Shown piece after piece: positions 50,297-61,837 of a stretch of 64,000 nucleotides of DNA. Below the pieces are notes generated by a model. That model saw only the letters and a program-made list of their open reading frames with translations. It was not told where the DNA came from and ran no database searches. The DNA lies in NCBI RefSeq assembly GCF_000001735.4, contig NC_003070.9, positions 29,683,971 to 29,747,970 on the forward strand. Reading direction: 5' to 3'. Position 1 is the stretch's first letter; the number at the start of each line of letters is the position of its first letter. Source of the DNA: Arabidopsis thaliana. Lineage: Eukaryota > Streptophyta > Magnoliopsida > Brassicales > Brassicaceae. The translations under genes and the position numbers were made by a program.

Positions 50297-51852
50297 AAGA
50301 GAAAGACAAACTTTCAAAAAGTTCTTCGAGGAGAGAGAGACGACAAAGTTTCGCGTATATAGAGAGAGAGAAGAAGACAACAAGATATAATCCATTGAGA
50401 AGAAGGCAACAGTATAATTAAGTCGTTAATCATTATTAATTAGCATTGTTTTTGGCTAATTAATTAGCGTTATTAGTCGTTGTTAAATGACCTTACTTAC
50501 TTACTGGAGTAGTCTAATTTTTTCTGGGTCCCACTTTACTTCCAAGAGTGTGAAATCACCTGCGGCTGGTCCTACTATACCATAAAGTCAAAACCGGACC
50601 GGTTCAGTTCTGTAAATGTTGAATTCTAAGCAATGGATTTAAGTATTTAACCGAACCGACTCTTTAAAAAATTGCTGTTCGACAAGTTTATACAATTATT
50701 ACTGTTCAATTCTTCATTTGGCATTATATGATATATCGATTTAGTTGTGACTTTTGAGCATGTGTTTTTTTTTCTGATTCTAAAGTTGTTTTGGAAAAGA
50801 TTGTTTGTTTTCATTTGACATTATATAGTTAAGCATGTTCTGTTATCTGTATACAAATCATCGTGCTTGTGGTTTTGGGATTATGTGAAGTAATACAGCA
50901 AAGATGCGTAATTTATTTTAAGTATCAAAATTATTCTCTTATCCACATTGTATATAGTCAAAATATATATTACAGACTGAATTAAACAGACTTAATAATA
51001 GGCAAAATGTACATATATTTGCATTAGAAGATTTCAATATATGTGTTTTTTTTCTTTCAGAAAGGTCATTTGACTCATAAGTTATAACAGCTAGCTTATA
51101 TAGTCCTTAGTCCTTACTCATGAAAAAAGAATAATTTGTTTTGTTATTTGGGGTCTACTACTAACATTAGAAGCAGACGTGGGATTTAATTTGATTTATT
51201 AAAATTGTGGTGGGTAATATTTAGACTGAATCTATGAAATCGATAGCTTGTAACCTTACTCACTCTCAATTTAATTATATTAGTTTTGTTTCTCATCACG
51301 ACTGAGACGTGTAACGAATATATCGACTGATCAACCACTAGTTATTAATTTAAACGACTTTAATTTGTATTAATATCATATCTTAATGACTTGAGTAGAA
51401 GAATAATAGAATAAGCATAGAAAACATTGACCAAATCCTTGTGTACGATACAATCATGTATTATATACAGATTTATTTGTTACTAGTAAATATGATTAGA
51501 ACTTGCATTAGACAATGGTCAAGTTTGTTGATGTTTCCAGTTATGGAGAAGCCATAATTTGAGTAGCATTAGACATTGATTAATCAAGAAAAGAAAAATA
51601 ATATCATCTACTAGTGTCAACACTACAGACGCAGCGAGCGAGCAATTATAGACGCAGTATCTAAACGCTGATCGGTGTACGAATTTGCGGTTCATTTCAA
51701 CGCTTGGCAAAATTCACAACGTGGAAGACATTGCGAGTTTACGACAAACTAGTGGGGTTGTTTTAAGTAAACTAAAACTTGTAGGGGTTTTCTCAAAAAT
51801 AAAATAAAATAACTTGTAGGGGTCACAAATGAAAAATAAAAAGTATTGAATA

Positions 51853-51893
51853 TCCTACGTGGCATTTGTTTTTTTCATCTCCTACGTGGCATT
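51853..51893 (+). promoter_or_regulatory. Duplicated ACGTGGC element upstream of PSBR
   Basis: TCCTACGTGGCATT occurs twice (51853-51866 and 51880-51893), 27 bases apart, about 220-260 bases before the PSBR start. ACGTGGC is a G-box-type core bound by bZIP and light-signalling factors, fitting a photosynthesis gene. Confidence 0.6.
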
Positions 51894-51988
51894 ACGAAAT
51901 GAAGAAAAAACTGATCTGACGGATCTGCTTAACCAGTTGAAGATAACGTTAGTAAGGAAGATATCCAGACCAAAGCCACACAACATTA

Positions 51989-51998
51989 GCCACGTGTC
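51989..51998 (+). promoter_or_regulatory. G-box upstream of PSBR
   Basis: GCCACGTGTC contains a CACGTG palindrome about 120 bases upstream of the PSBR start. Together with the duplicated ACGTGGC it forms a three-site ACGT-core cluster. Confidence 0.6.
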
Positions 51999-52114
51999 AT
52001 AACCACAATCACTTACCGGATCTTCTCTCCCTCGTATTTGAAGCCACACAACATGAACATTAGGGTGAGAAGAGATCGAGAGAAGAATAGTTTGATCATC
52101 TTGTGAGAAAAATA

Positions 52115-52811
52115 ATGGCTGCTTCAGTGATGCTATCTTCGGTGACATTGAAACCAGCTGGTTTCACGGTGGAGAAGACGGCGGCTAGAGGATTACCGTC
52201 GCTCACAAGAGCTCGTCCCTCCTTCAAAATTGTCGCCAGTGGCGTCAAGAAGATCAAGACCGACAAGCCCTTCGGTTCGTTTATATTATTATTACACAGA
52301 CTTTTACAACATATACACGTTACCGTTCATGTATAGCTTATTTCCGTTAATCGATGTGTGTGTAGGAATTAACGGCAGCATGGACTTGAGGGACGGCGTC
52401 GACGCCTCCGGCAGAAAGGGCAAGGTTTGTAGTAACTGAAAACGGTGTTGTTTAATATCCTTTTTAATAATAATTTGGTGGGTTCTCTAAACAATGACGT
52501 ATAATCGCAGGGATACGGTGTTTACAAGTACGTCGACAAGTATGGAGCTAACGTCGATGGATACAGGTGAATTAGAATTATCATCCTCCATAACATTTTT
52601 TGTAGATAAGAAAGAACCATGGATTACGTAGTAGATGATTGATTTTTAATGTTTGGGTTGCAGTCCTATTTACAACGAGAACGAGTGGTCAGCGAGTGGT
52701 GACGTGTACAAGGGAGGAGTCACCGGATTGGCAATTTGGGCGGTAACTCTCGCCGGAATTCTTGCCGGAGGTGCTCTTCTTGTGTACAACACAAGTGCTT
52801 TGGCTCAGTAA
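52115..52811 (+). CDS. PSBR: Photosystem II 10-kDa polypeptide PsbR (At1g79040)
   Basis: Nuclear-encoded thylakoid protein of photosystem II that helps assemble the oxygen-evolving complex (PsbP/PsbQ binding). Four exons: 52115-52274, 52366-52424, 52511-52566, 52664-52811; sum 423 nt, 140 residues, the usual precursor length. Seen: chloroplast transit peptide beginning [17 protein letters not shown], a mature part with [20 protein letters not shown] and [22 protein letters not shown], and one C-terminal transmembrane helix ([21 protein letters not shown]) ending in SALAQ. The ATG at 52115 is preferred over an in-frame GTG 12 bases upstream. Convergent with RECA1, 302 bases between stop codons. 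Promoter has ACGT-core sites. Confidence 0.97.
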
Positions 52812-53113
52812 ATCTTAAAGTTGTTAGCGCATGTGTAATCATGTTTCTATAAATGTTTCTGTGTTGTTCTCTTTCTCTCTAATGTTGTAAAACTCAGACA
52901 TACTTTGAATTTATAAGACTTCTAGTGTTTGTATATATATTCATCTTCCTATCCTTTATGATTTCCATGCACAAGAATGGTTTCGGATTTAAGACTGAAC
53001 CATATGAGTGTTTTTTTTTAATTGATGAAACTTGAAACAAGAGGTGAACATGATGAGAGAAAATCAAGTGTTGTACATCCATAGATCCGAAAGTCTCAAG
53101 CTTAAGTGTTATG
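52812..53113. other. Convergent 3' region of PSBR and RECA1
   Basis: 302 bases holding the 3' UTRs of two genes transcribed toward each other. AT-rich, with ATAAATG and TTTGTATATATATTC blocks that could serve polyadenylation. The two UTRs may overlap. Confidence 0.5.
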
Positions 53114-56100
53114 TCATTGGAAATCGTCAAGCGAGTCTTCTTCTTCTTCTTCGCGATGTGAAGCCGAGGAAGAGCTGCTGCTCATCAAAGGAGTTGATCG
53201 ATGAACTTCTCCATCTAACATCAACAATCTCACTTTCTGCAACACCATTGCCAACGTAAGGAGGACGAATTGATGCAAAAAAAATTACGTTCTTGTTAAA
53301 AGGATGGATTTTTGCAATCTTCAGAGATGGGTTAAGATTAAGAATAGAGGAAGCAAACCTTCTCAATTTCGTCTTGAAGAGCAGGGTTTTCCCTTAAGTG
53401 CTGCAGTGCTTTCTCTCTTCCTTGCCCGAGCCTGAAAACAGAGACCCAAAACACAACCATATCTCATACTCTGTACCCACTTCTATAACATAATCAAAAG
53501 TCTTCAGGAATTATGAGTTTTCAATGTAGAATCCAAACCTTTGGTCTTCGTAGCTGTACCAGGAACCTTTCTTGACCACAACTTCCATAATTTCAGCACA
53601 ATCAAGAACGCATCCCTACAAATTTAGGTTTTTAGTTAAAATGTAAGGAAAAACGTTTATGCATTGTTAGAGATTGTTCAGCCACGGATGCGTACCAGTT
53701 TACTGACTCCTTCCCCAAACATAATCTCAAACTCTGCTTGCTTATACGGTCTTGAAACCTGCAAATAGAAAAGGGATAGACAAAATCACTTTTATATCTA
53801 AAATAATGTGACATGGTATAAGAACATGTTTTGCCTTGATACTAACCTTGCTCTTCTGCACTCTTACACGAGCCCGAAGACCAATATCTTCATCCCCTTT
53901 GCTCTTTAAATAAGTAAGGAGTTGAGAAATGAGTTCAGCTTTCAAAGAACAAAACCACACATAAATAAGTACAAAACTAATAGAACTTTTCTCCTTACAG
54001 ATTTGATCTTCCCAGCAGAACGAATTTCTAGACGGACCGACGCGAAGAACTTTAACGCAATTCCTCCGCTAGTCACCTCTGGATTCCCATAGTACACACC
54101 AATCTTAATAGCATAAGAGAAAACACTGTCAGTTCAAGGACACAACATGCTTACATACAAAATTAAACTCTTCAAAATGGAATACATCAAAGGTGAGTGT
54201 TTAGTCATAATTTTTACCTTGTATCTTATTTGGTTTAGGAAAATAAGAGTACACCCAGCTTTAGAGGCGTTTCCTGACATTTTACGAAGAGCTTGACTCA
54301 TAAGACGAGCTTGCAAACCCATTTGCTGCATTCCAATCTCACCCTACGCACGAAACGGGAGAGGAAACAAATTAACCTCAGGTGATTCATACAATAAAGA
54401 AAGTAGATGTGCAAAAGAGAAAGTATCATACTTCAATCTCAGCTCGTGGAGTAAGTGCTGAAACAGAATCAACACATATAAGGTCAACCGCACCTGAGCG
54501 ACACATACGGTCTGCAGCTGTGGTGAGTAATAATAACAACATATTAGTTTCACAGGCACACACTTTACATGACAATTACTATCATAAGACGAGATTTAAG
54601 AATGTTGGATTACTTTCTAAAGCCATCTCGCCATTATCTGGCTGGCACACTATCAAATTTTCTACATCAACACCTAATGCTTTAGAATACGCTGGATCAA
54701 AGGCATGCTCTGCATCAACAAGCATTGCATTGCCTCCAAGCTTCTGCACAGTCAGTAAACTATATTTCAGGAACATACCGTGATGATGTAAAGATTCGGA
54801 TCATCTAATCTTAGTAGTTGACAAGAAAGATACCTGCACTTCAGCAATAGCATGGAGTGCTAGCGTGGTCTTGCCACTACTTTCTGGTCCATATATCTGC
54901 AATATCAAAGTTCAAATCGGTGAGACCACAGTTGCCAATTTTATATGATCAAAAATTCTGGAGTTTGTTTTAAAGCAAGTTCATACTTCGACTACCCGAC
55001 CCTTTGGTAGGCCTCCACCTAAAGCAAGATCAAGAGTCAAAATACCACTCGAAAAGGTCTCCCTGCAATACAAACATACACAATTATTTTTACAAAAAAA
55101 TAAATATCACATGGTGGAATCAAGATGTGTAGTGCCATGGTATTGGACTTGTTCCACTACAAACGCTCTTGAAGAGTGGAACGAATAAAGAACAACTATC
55201 TACAGAGAAAATAATCATGAAGAAACTTGTTCCACTACAAACGCCCTTGAAGAGTGGAACGAATAAAGAACAACTATCTACAAAGAGAATAATCATGAAG
55301 AAGAGATTCTCACACTAATGCTCCACCAGCACTCCCCAATCTTGTTACACTTCCTTTACCAAATGAACTGTTAATGTCATTCATAGCTGCCTCTAAAGCC
55401 TTTTGCTGCAAACAAACCAAGAAAACAAAAGTTAGTGAGACAAAGAACTCACCTCCAAGCTTAATGAGAGAAATGAAAATCCTTTTCTTTATGAGAGAAA
55501 GAATTCAGACAAGACAAGACTCAGAACAAAGTAACCGGTGACCAAAAGAAGCGCAAGAAACAGCTCAATGAGAGATGAAACTTGTCAAAATTCGTTCTTT
55601 GATACATAGACTACTACCATATAGTGCTCCAGCTAATAATGTACACTGGTCAAACAAGACAAGCCATACTCGAAATGAAGACACAAATATGATTAGACGC
55701 AGATGGATATAACCATCTGTGAGTGACCCGTAACTAAAGCTCAGAAATTTGAGACATAATTTTCGAGCCAATGTAGTAAAATGTGAGTAGCCTTGCAATA
55801 CGTTCAGAATTTCAGCTTAAAACGATTCCAAGTCTAATTCCAATGAATTGAGACCTAAAAAATGAGCTATGAGAGACACAGGTACAGTGAATGAAAGAGA
55901 GAGGGATTAAGAAGAACTTACGCGGTCGAGGAAGCGGGAATCAGCGTCGGGAGAGAGAGCGCCGTTGATTCTGTCATCGAATTCAGAACTGATTTTGTGG
56001 GAGAGTTTCTTCGCGGCGTAGACGGTAACCGGAGAATAGAGGCGGCGGGAGTAGCAAGAAGAAAACCGGAGCGACGGCGAAAAAGAAGAACATGGAGTGA

Positions 56101-56170
56101 AAGGGAAGAGAGGAGAAAGAGGAGTGAAGCTTGGATTCAGCTTCAGAGACAAGACTAGCTGTGAATCCAT
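53114..56170 (-). CDS. RECA1: Chloroplast RecA homologue RECA1 (At1g79050)
   Basis: Bacterial-type recombinase that maintains plastid DNA by strand exchange. Exons: 55922-56170, 55314-55405, 54987-55062, 54834-54896, 54614-54743, 54432-54517, 54218-54343, 53999-54103, 53847-53903, 53696-53758, 53539-53615, 53359-53431, 53114-53236. Sum 1320 nt, 439 residues. Seen: transit peptide rich in Ser, Pro and Arg (about residues 1-60), RecA N-terminal region [19 protein letters not shown], Walker A GPESSGKT (142-149), LICVDSV (Walker B), the loop [19 protein letters not shown], and LIFLNQIR. The C-terminus is an acidic [11 protein letters not shown] tail like that of bacterial RecA. Of cyanobacterial origin via the plastid. 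Intron 2 contains a 78-base tandem duplication. Confidence 0.96.
55147..55302. repeat. 78-base tandem duplication with internal hairpin, RECA1 intron 2
   Basis: Two adjacent copies (55147-55224 and 55225-55302) differ at only a few positions. Each copy carries GTTCCACT, a 16-base spacer and AGTGGAAC, an 8-base perfect stem. The high identity suggests a recent duplication. Confidence 0.85.
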
Positions 56171-57902
56171 TTTTCTGGGTTTAAGCAGAAAGTCGAAAAG
56201 ACCAACAACAACAACAAGAACCTCATATAATTTTCGATATTTAAAATAATTATTATATTTGGTTAATATTATCAGCTAACTAAAATATTCCATCCATAAC
56301 AAAAAATATGCAATGAATATGAGATTAAAAACACACAAAATCAGCTTAGGTTTTTGACTTTTGCTAAGCTTTTGAAGAAAACTAAAAAAAGTCTTGTTCT
56401 TGGTGAAGCAAGGACCAAAGCTCAAAGACTTTTGATCATCTCCTGCAATTGCTTGAATCATATTCCATGACAATGCAACCCCAAAAGTCCTCCATCTTCT
56501 CCGAAACTACTCCATCATTCTTCTTCACTCTGAAAACCACATGCCAATGAAGTTATTCAAACTATATTCCAGCATAATTTTGAAACTTACTCTTAAACAA
56601 CAAGCTTTGCTACTATACTATGAGCCTAATAGATTTTGATGCTTATTAAGATTTTCACAATCCTGCAGTTATAAACTTATTAATAACGTTGTTGGGATCA
56701 TTTGTACATGCAACAACAATGAATCATTTAGCTATTCACCATCATCATTTCATGACTAGTTCCTTTGGATCGGCACAACTTCATTGTACTCTCAACTCAT
56801 CCTTATTTTTTTTGTAAAAGTTGGATGATAATGCAAATCAATAGAGCATTGAAATTGGCTACATCAAAAGAGGAACGAATGAAAGATACATGAATCGGAA
56901 ACTGAGAAAGTGATGAGACAAACTATGTACCTTTCATGTTATTCCCTTTAAGTATCATGTGCTTGATACAACAAGGAAAAACAACTGGTGATGTGTGCAT
57001 GTGCAATGGATTATATCTGCAAACAAAAGGACATTGATTCAATTCAGATTTAGCCTACAGTCCATCCTAAAATGGATACAACACCAGATAAAGAGAGACA
57101 AACACACACGCACTGCACCACTTGATTATACATACAGAGATAGCAATCCCTAACTCGAAAGGACATTAAAGACAGTGTAGAAGATTGTCTTTTGAAATCA
57201 GATTGATCTCAAAACCATAGAAATGAATGCTGTTATCTTAATGAAAACTTTTGAGATTACGAGTTGTCTAATTTCTCCGATCAAAACACATAAATTCTCA
57301 GCGAATAGTCACTTTTCCCGCTTATCATCCCGTGGCCGCTTATCCATACTCTTGATCAACACAGCTTATCGCTAGCTGTTCGATGACCTTATTTATTGAT
57401 AATCAAAATAACCCCTTATATCACGTGACCTATATATTAATCATTAATGATTACCAACCTCCAACTTTTTTCCTTCTGTATTAGTATGATTCATGAACAA
57501 ATATTTTTAAAGGTTTTGTCTCCCAAATTTATAAGGTAAACTTTTTGGAATATTCCAGAGTTAGATAATAATAGTTTCCATTAAAGAAAGACAATTAAGT
57601 TAATTAAAAAGTTACTAATCTGTGAATTAGCCGTTGATCCGAGAGGCTCCGCCATTGGCTCCAACAGAACAAATACCGTGAATGCCCCCACTAGTGCGGT
57701 GAGAAGCACGCGCCACCTGGGTCGTTTATAATAACTGTGGATGGCATTCGTGGCCCCTACTCTCCAAAACAAACTCACAACGCTCCAAACAAACCATTGT
57801 CACTCATCCATAAACCTCTCTCTTTCTTCTCTCTCTCTCTCGTTTGGATCTGGCCGTTGATTTTCTCCCGACGGCGATAAGTTTGTTGCATGAACGCCGG
57901 TG
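56171..57902. other. Divergent promoter region RECA1 / At1g79060
   Basis: 1.7 kb. The left edge is the short RECA1 leader. The middle is AT-rich with no coding frame I trust. A CACGTGAC G-box lies at 57422-57429, and a CT-rich leader (57820-57842) precedes At1g79060. I saw no RNA gene here. Confidence 0.5.
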
Positions 57903-57991
57903 ATGGCTTCTGTTTGCGTCAACAATGTTACTGTTTCTCAGGATTTTCCTACTTACGGATGTTTCAATCCACGAGCTTCTTTCAGCCGTGA
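57890..57991 (+). CDS. Upstream ORF overlapping the At1g79060 start
   Basis: An ATG at 57890, 13 bases before the main ATG and in another frame, opens a 33-codon reading frame ending at TGA 57989-57991, inside the main coding region. If included in the mRNA leader it would compete with the main start. Peptide is not recognised; the effect is inferred. Confidence 0.4.
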   Translation: MNAGDGFCLRQQCYCFSGFSYLRMFQSTSFFQP

Positions 57992-59093
57992 CGACGGTGG
58001 TCGGAGTTCTGGATCCGTCGCATCGGAGATTCCGAAGGAGGAAACAGCAGTCGGAGCTGGTGATTTCGAGTTTAGGTTAGAGGAGGATCCAGTCGGAATG
58101 CTCCCAGCCGATGAGCTTTTCTCCGACGGTAAACTCGTGACGAAGCAGCAACAACAACAGACGACGGAGATCGGCGGGAAATGCAGGAGGATGGAAGTCG
58201 TGGAGATTGAGATCTCCGGGGGTGGCGATAATTGCTCGTTTTCTCCAAAGGCGCCACGGTGTTCAAGTAGATGGAGGGACTTGTTAGGACTCAAACGATT
58301 CTCTCAGAATAGCAGCAAATCCGCGTCGACTGCGACGACGACGACGACGAATCCGAGATCGTCAACTTCGTCGTTGAAACAGTTCTTGCATCGGAGCTCC
58401 AGGTCCTCGTCGTCCTCTTCAGATGCTTCGTTACTCATGAGTCTTCCTCTCCTCAAAGATTCCGATTCCGAATCTGTCTCTATATCCTCTTCTCGTATGT
58501 CTCTCTCCTCTTCCTCCTCTGGCCATGACCACGAAGATCTTCCAAGACTCTCTCTCGATGCAGAGAGACCTAACCAAAACCACATCATTAACCTCAACCA
58601 CAATCTCACTGCGAATCCATTTGCTCCGGCTCGTAGCCTAAACCCAAATCCACCGAGAATGAGGTTAGTGAACCATTCAACATCAGGAACCGGAGGAGGA
58701 AGAGTTGGACGCAGTCCGATGCGACGTTCCGGTGGAGAAACATCAGCCATAATGAACAGAGGAGTCTCTGTAGACAGTCCAAGACTAAACTCTTCAGGTA
58801 AAATCGTGTTCCAGAATCTAGAACGAAGCTCAAGCAGTCCGAGTAGCTTCAATGGTGGAACAAGCGGGTATAGACACAGAGGAATGGAGAGATCGTATAG
58901 CTCAAACGTTAGGGTTACTCCAGTTTTGAACGTTCCCGTTTGCTCAATCAGAGGTGGTTCAGTAGTCTTTGGTCAGTTTTTCTCTTCCTCGTCATCTTCA
59001 TCTTCGTCGCAGAACAATAGAACAGGGAACAACAACAATAATAGAGCGTCGTGTCACATCAGTAGAGGCCGTAACTCCACGGATCGAATCTAA
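57903..59093 (+). CDS. Serine-rich DUF1645-like protein (At1g79060)
   Basis: Intronless, 396 residues, function unknown. Seen: an N-terminal module DFEFRL...MLPADELFSDGKLV (about residues 53-80), the signature I associate with plant DUF1645 proteins. Next comes SSRWRDLLGLKRF (about 120-132), then long poly-Ser, Thr and Asn stretches, basic islands such as GRVGRSPMRRSGG, and a NVPVCSIRGGSVVFG block near the C-terminus that looks conserved rather than low complexity. The frame was read from the ATG at 57903; an apparent codon before it is GTG. Trinucleotide repeats encode the poly-Thr and poly-Ser runs. Some relatives are described as membrane-associated kinase regulators, but assignment here is tentative. 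Codon-rich G/C use contrasts with flanking DNA. Confidence 0.85.
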   Translation: MASVCVNNVTVSQDFPTYGCFNPRASFSRDDGGRSSGSVASEIPKEETAVGAGDFEFRLEEDPVGMLPADELFSDGKLVTKQQQQQTTEIGGKCRRMEVVEIEISGGGDNCSFSPKAPRCSSRWRDLLGLKRFSQNSSKSASTATTTTTNPRSSTSSLKQFLHRSSRSSSSSSDASLLMSLPLLKDSDSESVSISSSRMSLSSSSSGHDHEDLPRLSLDAERPNQNHIINLNHNLTANPFAPARSLNPNPPRMRLVNHSTSGTGGGRVGRSPMRRSGGETSAIMNRGVSVDSPRLNSSGKIVFQNLERSSSSPSSFNGGTSGYRHRGMERSYSSNVRVTPVLNVPVCSIRGGSVVFGQFFSSSSSSSSSQNNRTGNNNNNRASCHISRGRNSTDRI

Positions 59094-61047
59094 CCCGACT
59101 ATTATAAATGAAGGAACCATCAATGGTAACAACAACACTGTATTGATTCAACAGTAGCTAGCTAGTACTCTAGTAGTAATCATTCTGTTTTTTGGTTTGT
59201 TTACAACAAATCTTATTTTTAACAGAGCTTTTTTTTTATAAGGTATTAGAATTGTCCTGGGTGTGTAAATAAAGAATCTGCCATTGGTGAAGTGTAATTC
59301 TAGGGTTCATTGACATAGATAGAGACACAAAATTGGAAATGGAGACTCCTAAATTGTGTGTTTTTGCTTGTGCTTGGGTTGAGAGAGACACATAGAGAGA
59401 GTGAGGTAGACGCGCTAAAGGGATGCGCGTGGGTCAGAACATAGGAAACAGATTCTTTTGCTCTCTATCATATGCTCTTCTTCTGCGTGTATTTGCGCTC
59501 TCCCCACGTTGAAGCTTATCTAAGCTGTCTCTTTCATGTGATTTTATTTTTAATGTATCTTTTTATTATATAGTTTATTTTGTCGTTTTCTGTGTTTCGG
59601 AAATGATGCAGTCTTCAGAGACTTTACCACACTTTTCTCTTTCTTTCTTTATTTTGAGTTTTTTTTTTTTCTTTTTTTTTGCGGTTTATTTATTCGTTGG
59701 TTGTTGTTTTGTTAATCAAGGAAGGTTCGTTTAACCATTAATGTTGGAGCTATTGGTGGTCTTCGGTTTGAATCATCACATGTTTAAGTGTCAGGATTTC
59801 ACGACCTTATTATCATAATGGTACGTGAAAGGTACCAAACTGTTCAAAGACTACTATTAAGTCGTATTAAAAAATGATAGATTGGACCAGCAATAGAGAT
59901 TGTACAAGTACAAGACCCCCTAAGCTTCTTTCACCTGTCTCTATCCCTCCTGTTGTACTTCTCTCTTTGGTCCCCTTTCTCCTCCACTCACTTACTTAAA
60001 ATACCCTAACAGCATTTGTGGTACAGGCTTTCTAATCAAATTCCATTTTGAGAAAAAAAAAAGTGTATATAGTCTTGAAAGTAACATCTATGATACTTAC
60101 TAGTCATTACTTTGCAGCTCATGATTTGTAAAAGCAGCGAATAAAAGAGCAAAAGTAAGCTAGTTTTGTGGGTTTAAGACATACTTTAGAAGAGTTCCCG
60201 AAATGGGGCTTAGGTTTTTGTGTTTGTATGGATGTACCCACTAAACGGACCAATTAGATATTTGGTCAGAGGCTCGGTCTTCCATAGTTTTAATTTACCT
60301 CTTTTCTTCTGCATCATCATTAACTATTAACACCCTTACAAGTCACACCCATCATCATCGTTCACATAAATAGAAAGTTTAATCATAATAATGAAAAAAA
60401 CATGGTTCTTTATAGAAGGAAGATAGTAATTATCGATCAACTAAAGAAAGTTGTGGCCCATGTAGTCTCCTCCTTATGAAAAGCTTGTAGTCTACAGAGA
60501 GAGCACTAGGACATCTAAAAACTAAAAGCCTACGAGATCCAATTATATAGGCATTCAATCACGTGACCCAGCGCAGAAGACACGTGACTCTGTTATATAC
60601 GGGCATCCTCCTATCGATTTTGTCGTAGACCCACGTGACAAGATTTTATGATTATTAGATATTAATTTTTGTAAAGCCTATTACCAACAAGGCAACAATG
60701 CAACCAAAACGAAATAAAATAAAATAAAACGACCCGACATATTCACTTGAAAATTCTGTTCTACATGATTGATTGATGGACCATGTGGTTCATCGAATTA
60801 GAGCTTGCAACGATACAAAATAACAATTACTTATCTATTATAATAAAACAATCTAAATAAAAAAATGAAACTTGGGTATTCTAAACTAGAAACGAACTGA
60901 TCCAATAAAAGCCCACTTAAAAGCCCAATAACACAACAATATGAGAAAACACTTGCGCTTGTACAAAAACACTCACCTCTTTGGGTTTGCTCCCAAATCC
61001 GAAGATGAGAGTGACAGAGTAACAGAGAGTGAGTAAGTGTTTCGTCA
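59094..61047. other. Convergent intergenic region with G-box cluster
   Basis: Nearly 2 kb between two 3' ends (At1g79060 plus, snapin-like minus), where no promoter is expected. It nevertheless contains three CACGTGAC octamers (60560, 60581, 60632) with a TTATATA element between the second and third. T-rich tracts lie at 59650-59690. No protein-coding frame is convincing. Confidence 0.5.
60560..60639. promoter_or_regulatory. Cluster of three identical G-box octamers
   Basis: CACGTGAC at 60560-60567, 60581-60588 and 60632-60639, all in the same orientation, with a TATA-like TTATATA at about 60594. The same octamer occurs at 57422 upstream of At1g79060. Suggests an ABA- or light-responsive enhancer or an unannotated promoter. 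Confidence 0.5.
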
Positions 61048-61837
61048 TCATGTAGTTTCCGAGGATGCTTTCTCTGTGTTACAGTGAAAACAAAGTGAGA
61101 TAATAATGCACTATATATAGATGACGAAGTAGTGAGTTCACAAATTCCCAAAACTAATAAAATTTTGGATTTGGTTTTGATAAAAGCATTTATAACCTTG
61201 CGTGGTGTTGGCAGAGAGCATGTGATCGATGTTATCGATACGTCGTTGGACAGATTTAAGAACAAGATTCAGAGATGAAACTCTTTGTTTGACGCTGGAA
61301 ATTCTCGATGCGTGTTGTACAATGAATGGCAATGGAGCGTTTTCCAGTAATTGATCTAGCTCTGTGTTTCCATCACATTCAAATTTTGTTGTGTGAAAAA
61401 ACAAAACACTATCCAATCTAAAAATTTCACAAGAATCAATTCTTAAGCAATTTTGTTAGACCAATGGCAATATAATGGTTAAGAAACTTAATCGGATCAA
61501 TTGGATTGATTTGTGCGTAATCTAATTAACAAATACGGAGACGAAGCTTGTGAATCGATTGATTTCACCAATTAAGTTAAATACGAATCTCGGGAAGAGG
61601 TTAAATTGTACCTTGGACAAGGCGATCGAGAGAACCGGAGAGTTCATCTTGGCTATTGAGCGTGTCAAGAGCTTTAGAGTCAAAGTCTTTAATGACGGAC
61701 TCGAGCATCGCTGATAAGCCTCGAGCCATTGCTTCTCCGCCGCCGCCGCATTGACCATCTTCTGCGGTGGTGGATTGACATGAGCTAGTAGTTGCATCAG
61801 CAGAATCGCGGTGGTCCGAGTCTGATAGCTGCTCCAT
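61048..61837 (-). CDS. Snapin-like / BLOC-1 subunit-like protein (At1g79070)
   Basis: Small coiled-coil protein of the SNARE-associated (snapin) family, thought to act in the BLOC-1 complex in endosomal sorting. Exons: 61612-61837, 61197-61361, 61048-61073; sum 417 nt, 138 residues. The last coding exon adds only EKASSETT before TGA. Seen: Ser/Asp-rich and Gly-rich N-terminus, then heptad-like helices in GLSAMLESVIKDFDSKALD and SSVKQRVSSLNLVLKSVQRR, with LDQLLENAPLPFI between. The ATG at 61837 is the first true ATG; an in-frame TTG further upstream is not a start. Divergent from the eL41 gene with 206 bases between start codons. Confidence 0.85.

Larger units (their letters stand above)
49601..52114. 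other. J-protein leader and promoter, and PSBR promoter
   Basis: 2.5 kb between divergently placed genes. The left part (to about 50400) is leader-like and GA/CAA-repetitive: a (CAA)n run at 49840-49859, an AAACCCTAA telobox at 50288, GA-rich blocks to 50385. The middle (50400-51800) is AT-rich with nothing recognised except a direct repeat AACTTGTAGGGGT at about 51776 and 51821. The right part (51850-52114) is the PSBR promoter with ACGT-core elements. Confidence 0.55.

Noticed and set aside
58304..58852. Long minus-strand open frames across At1g79060
   Set aside because: Shadow of a serine- and arginine-rich GC-rich exon; the plus-strand frame has the conserved family motif.
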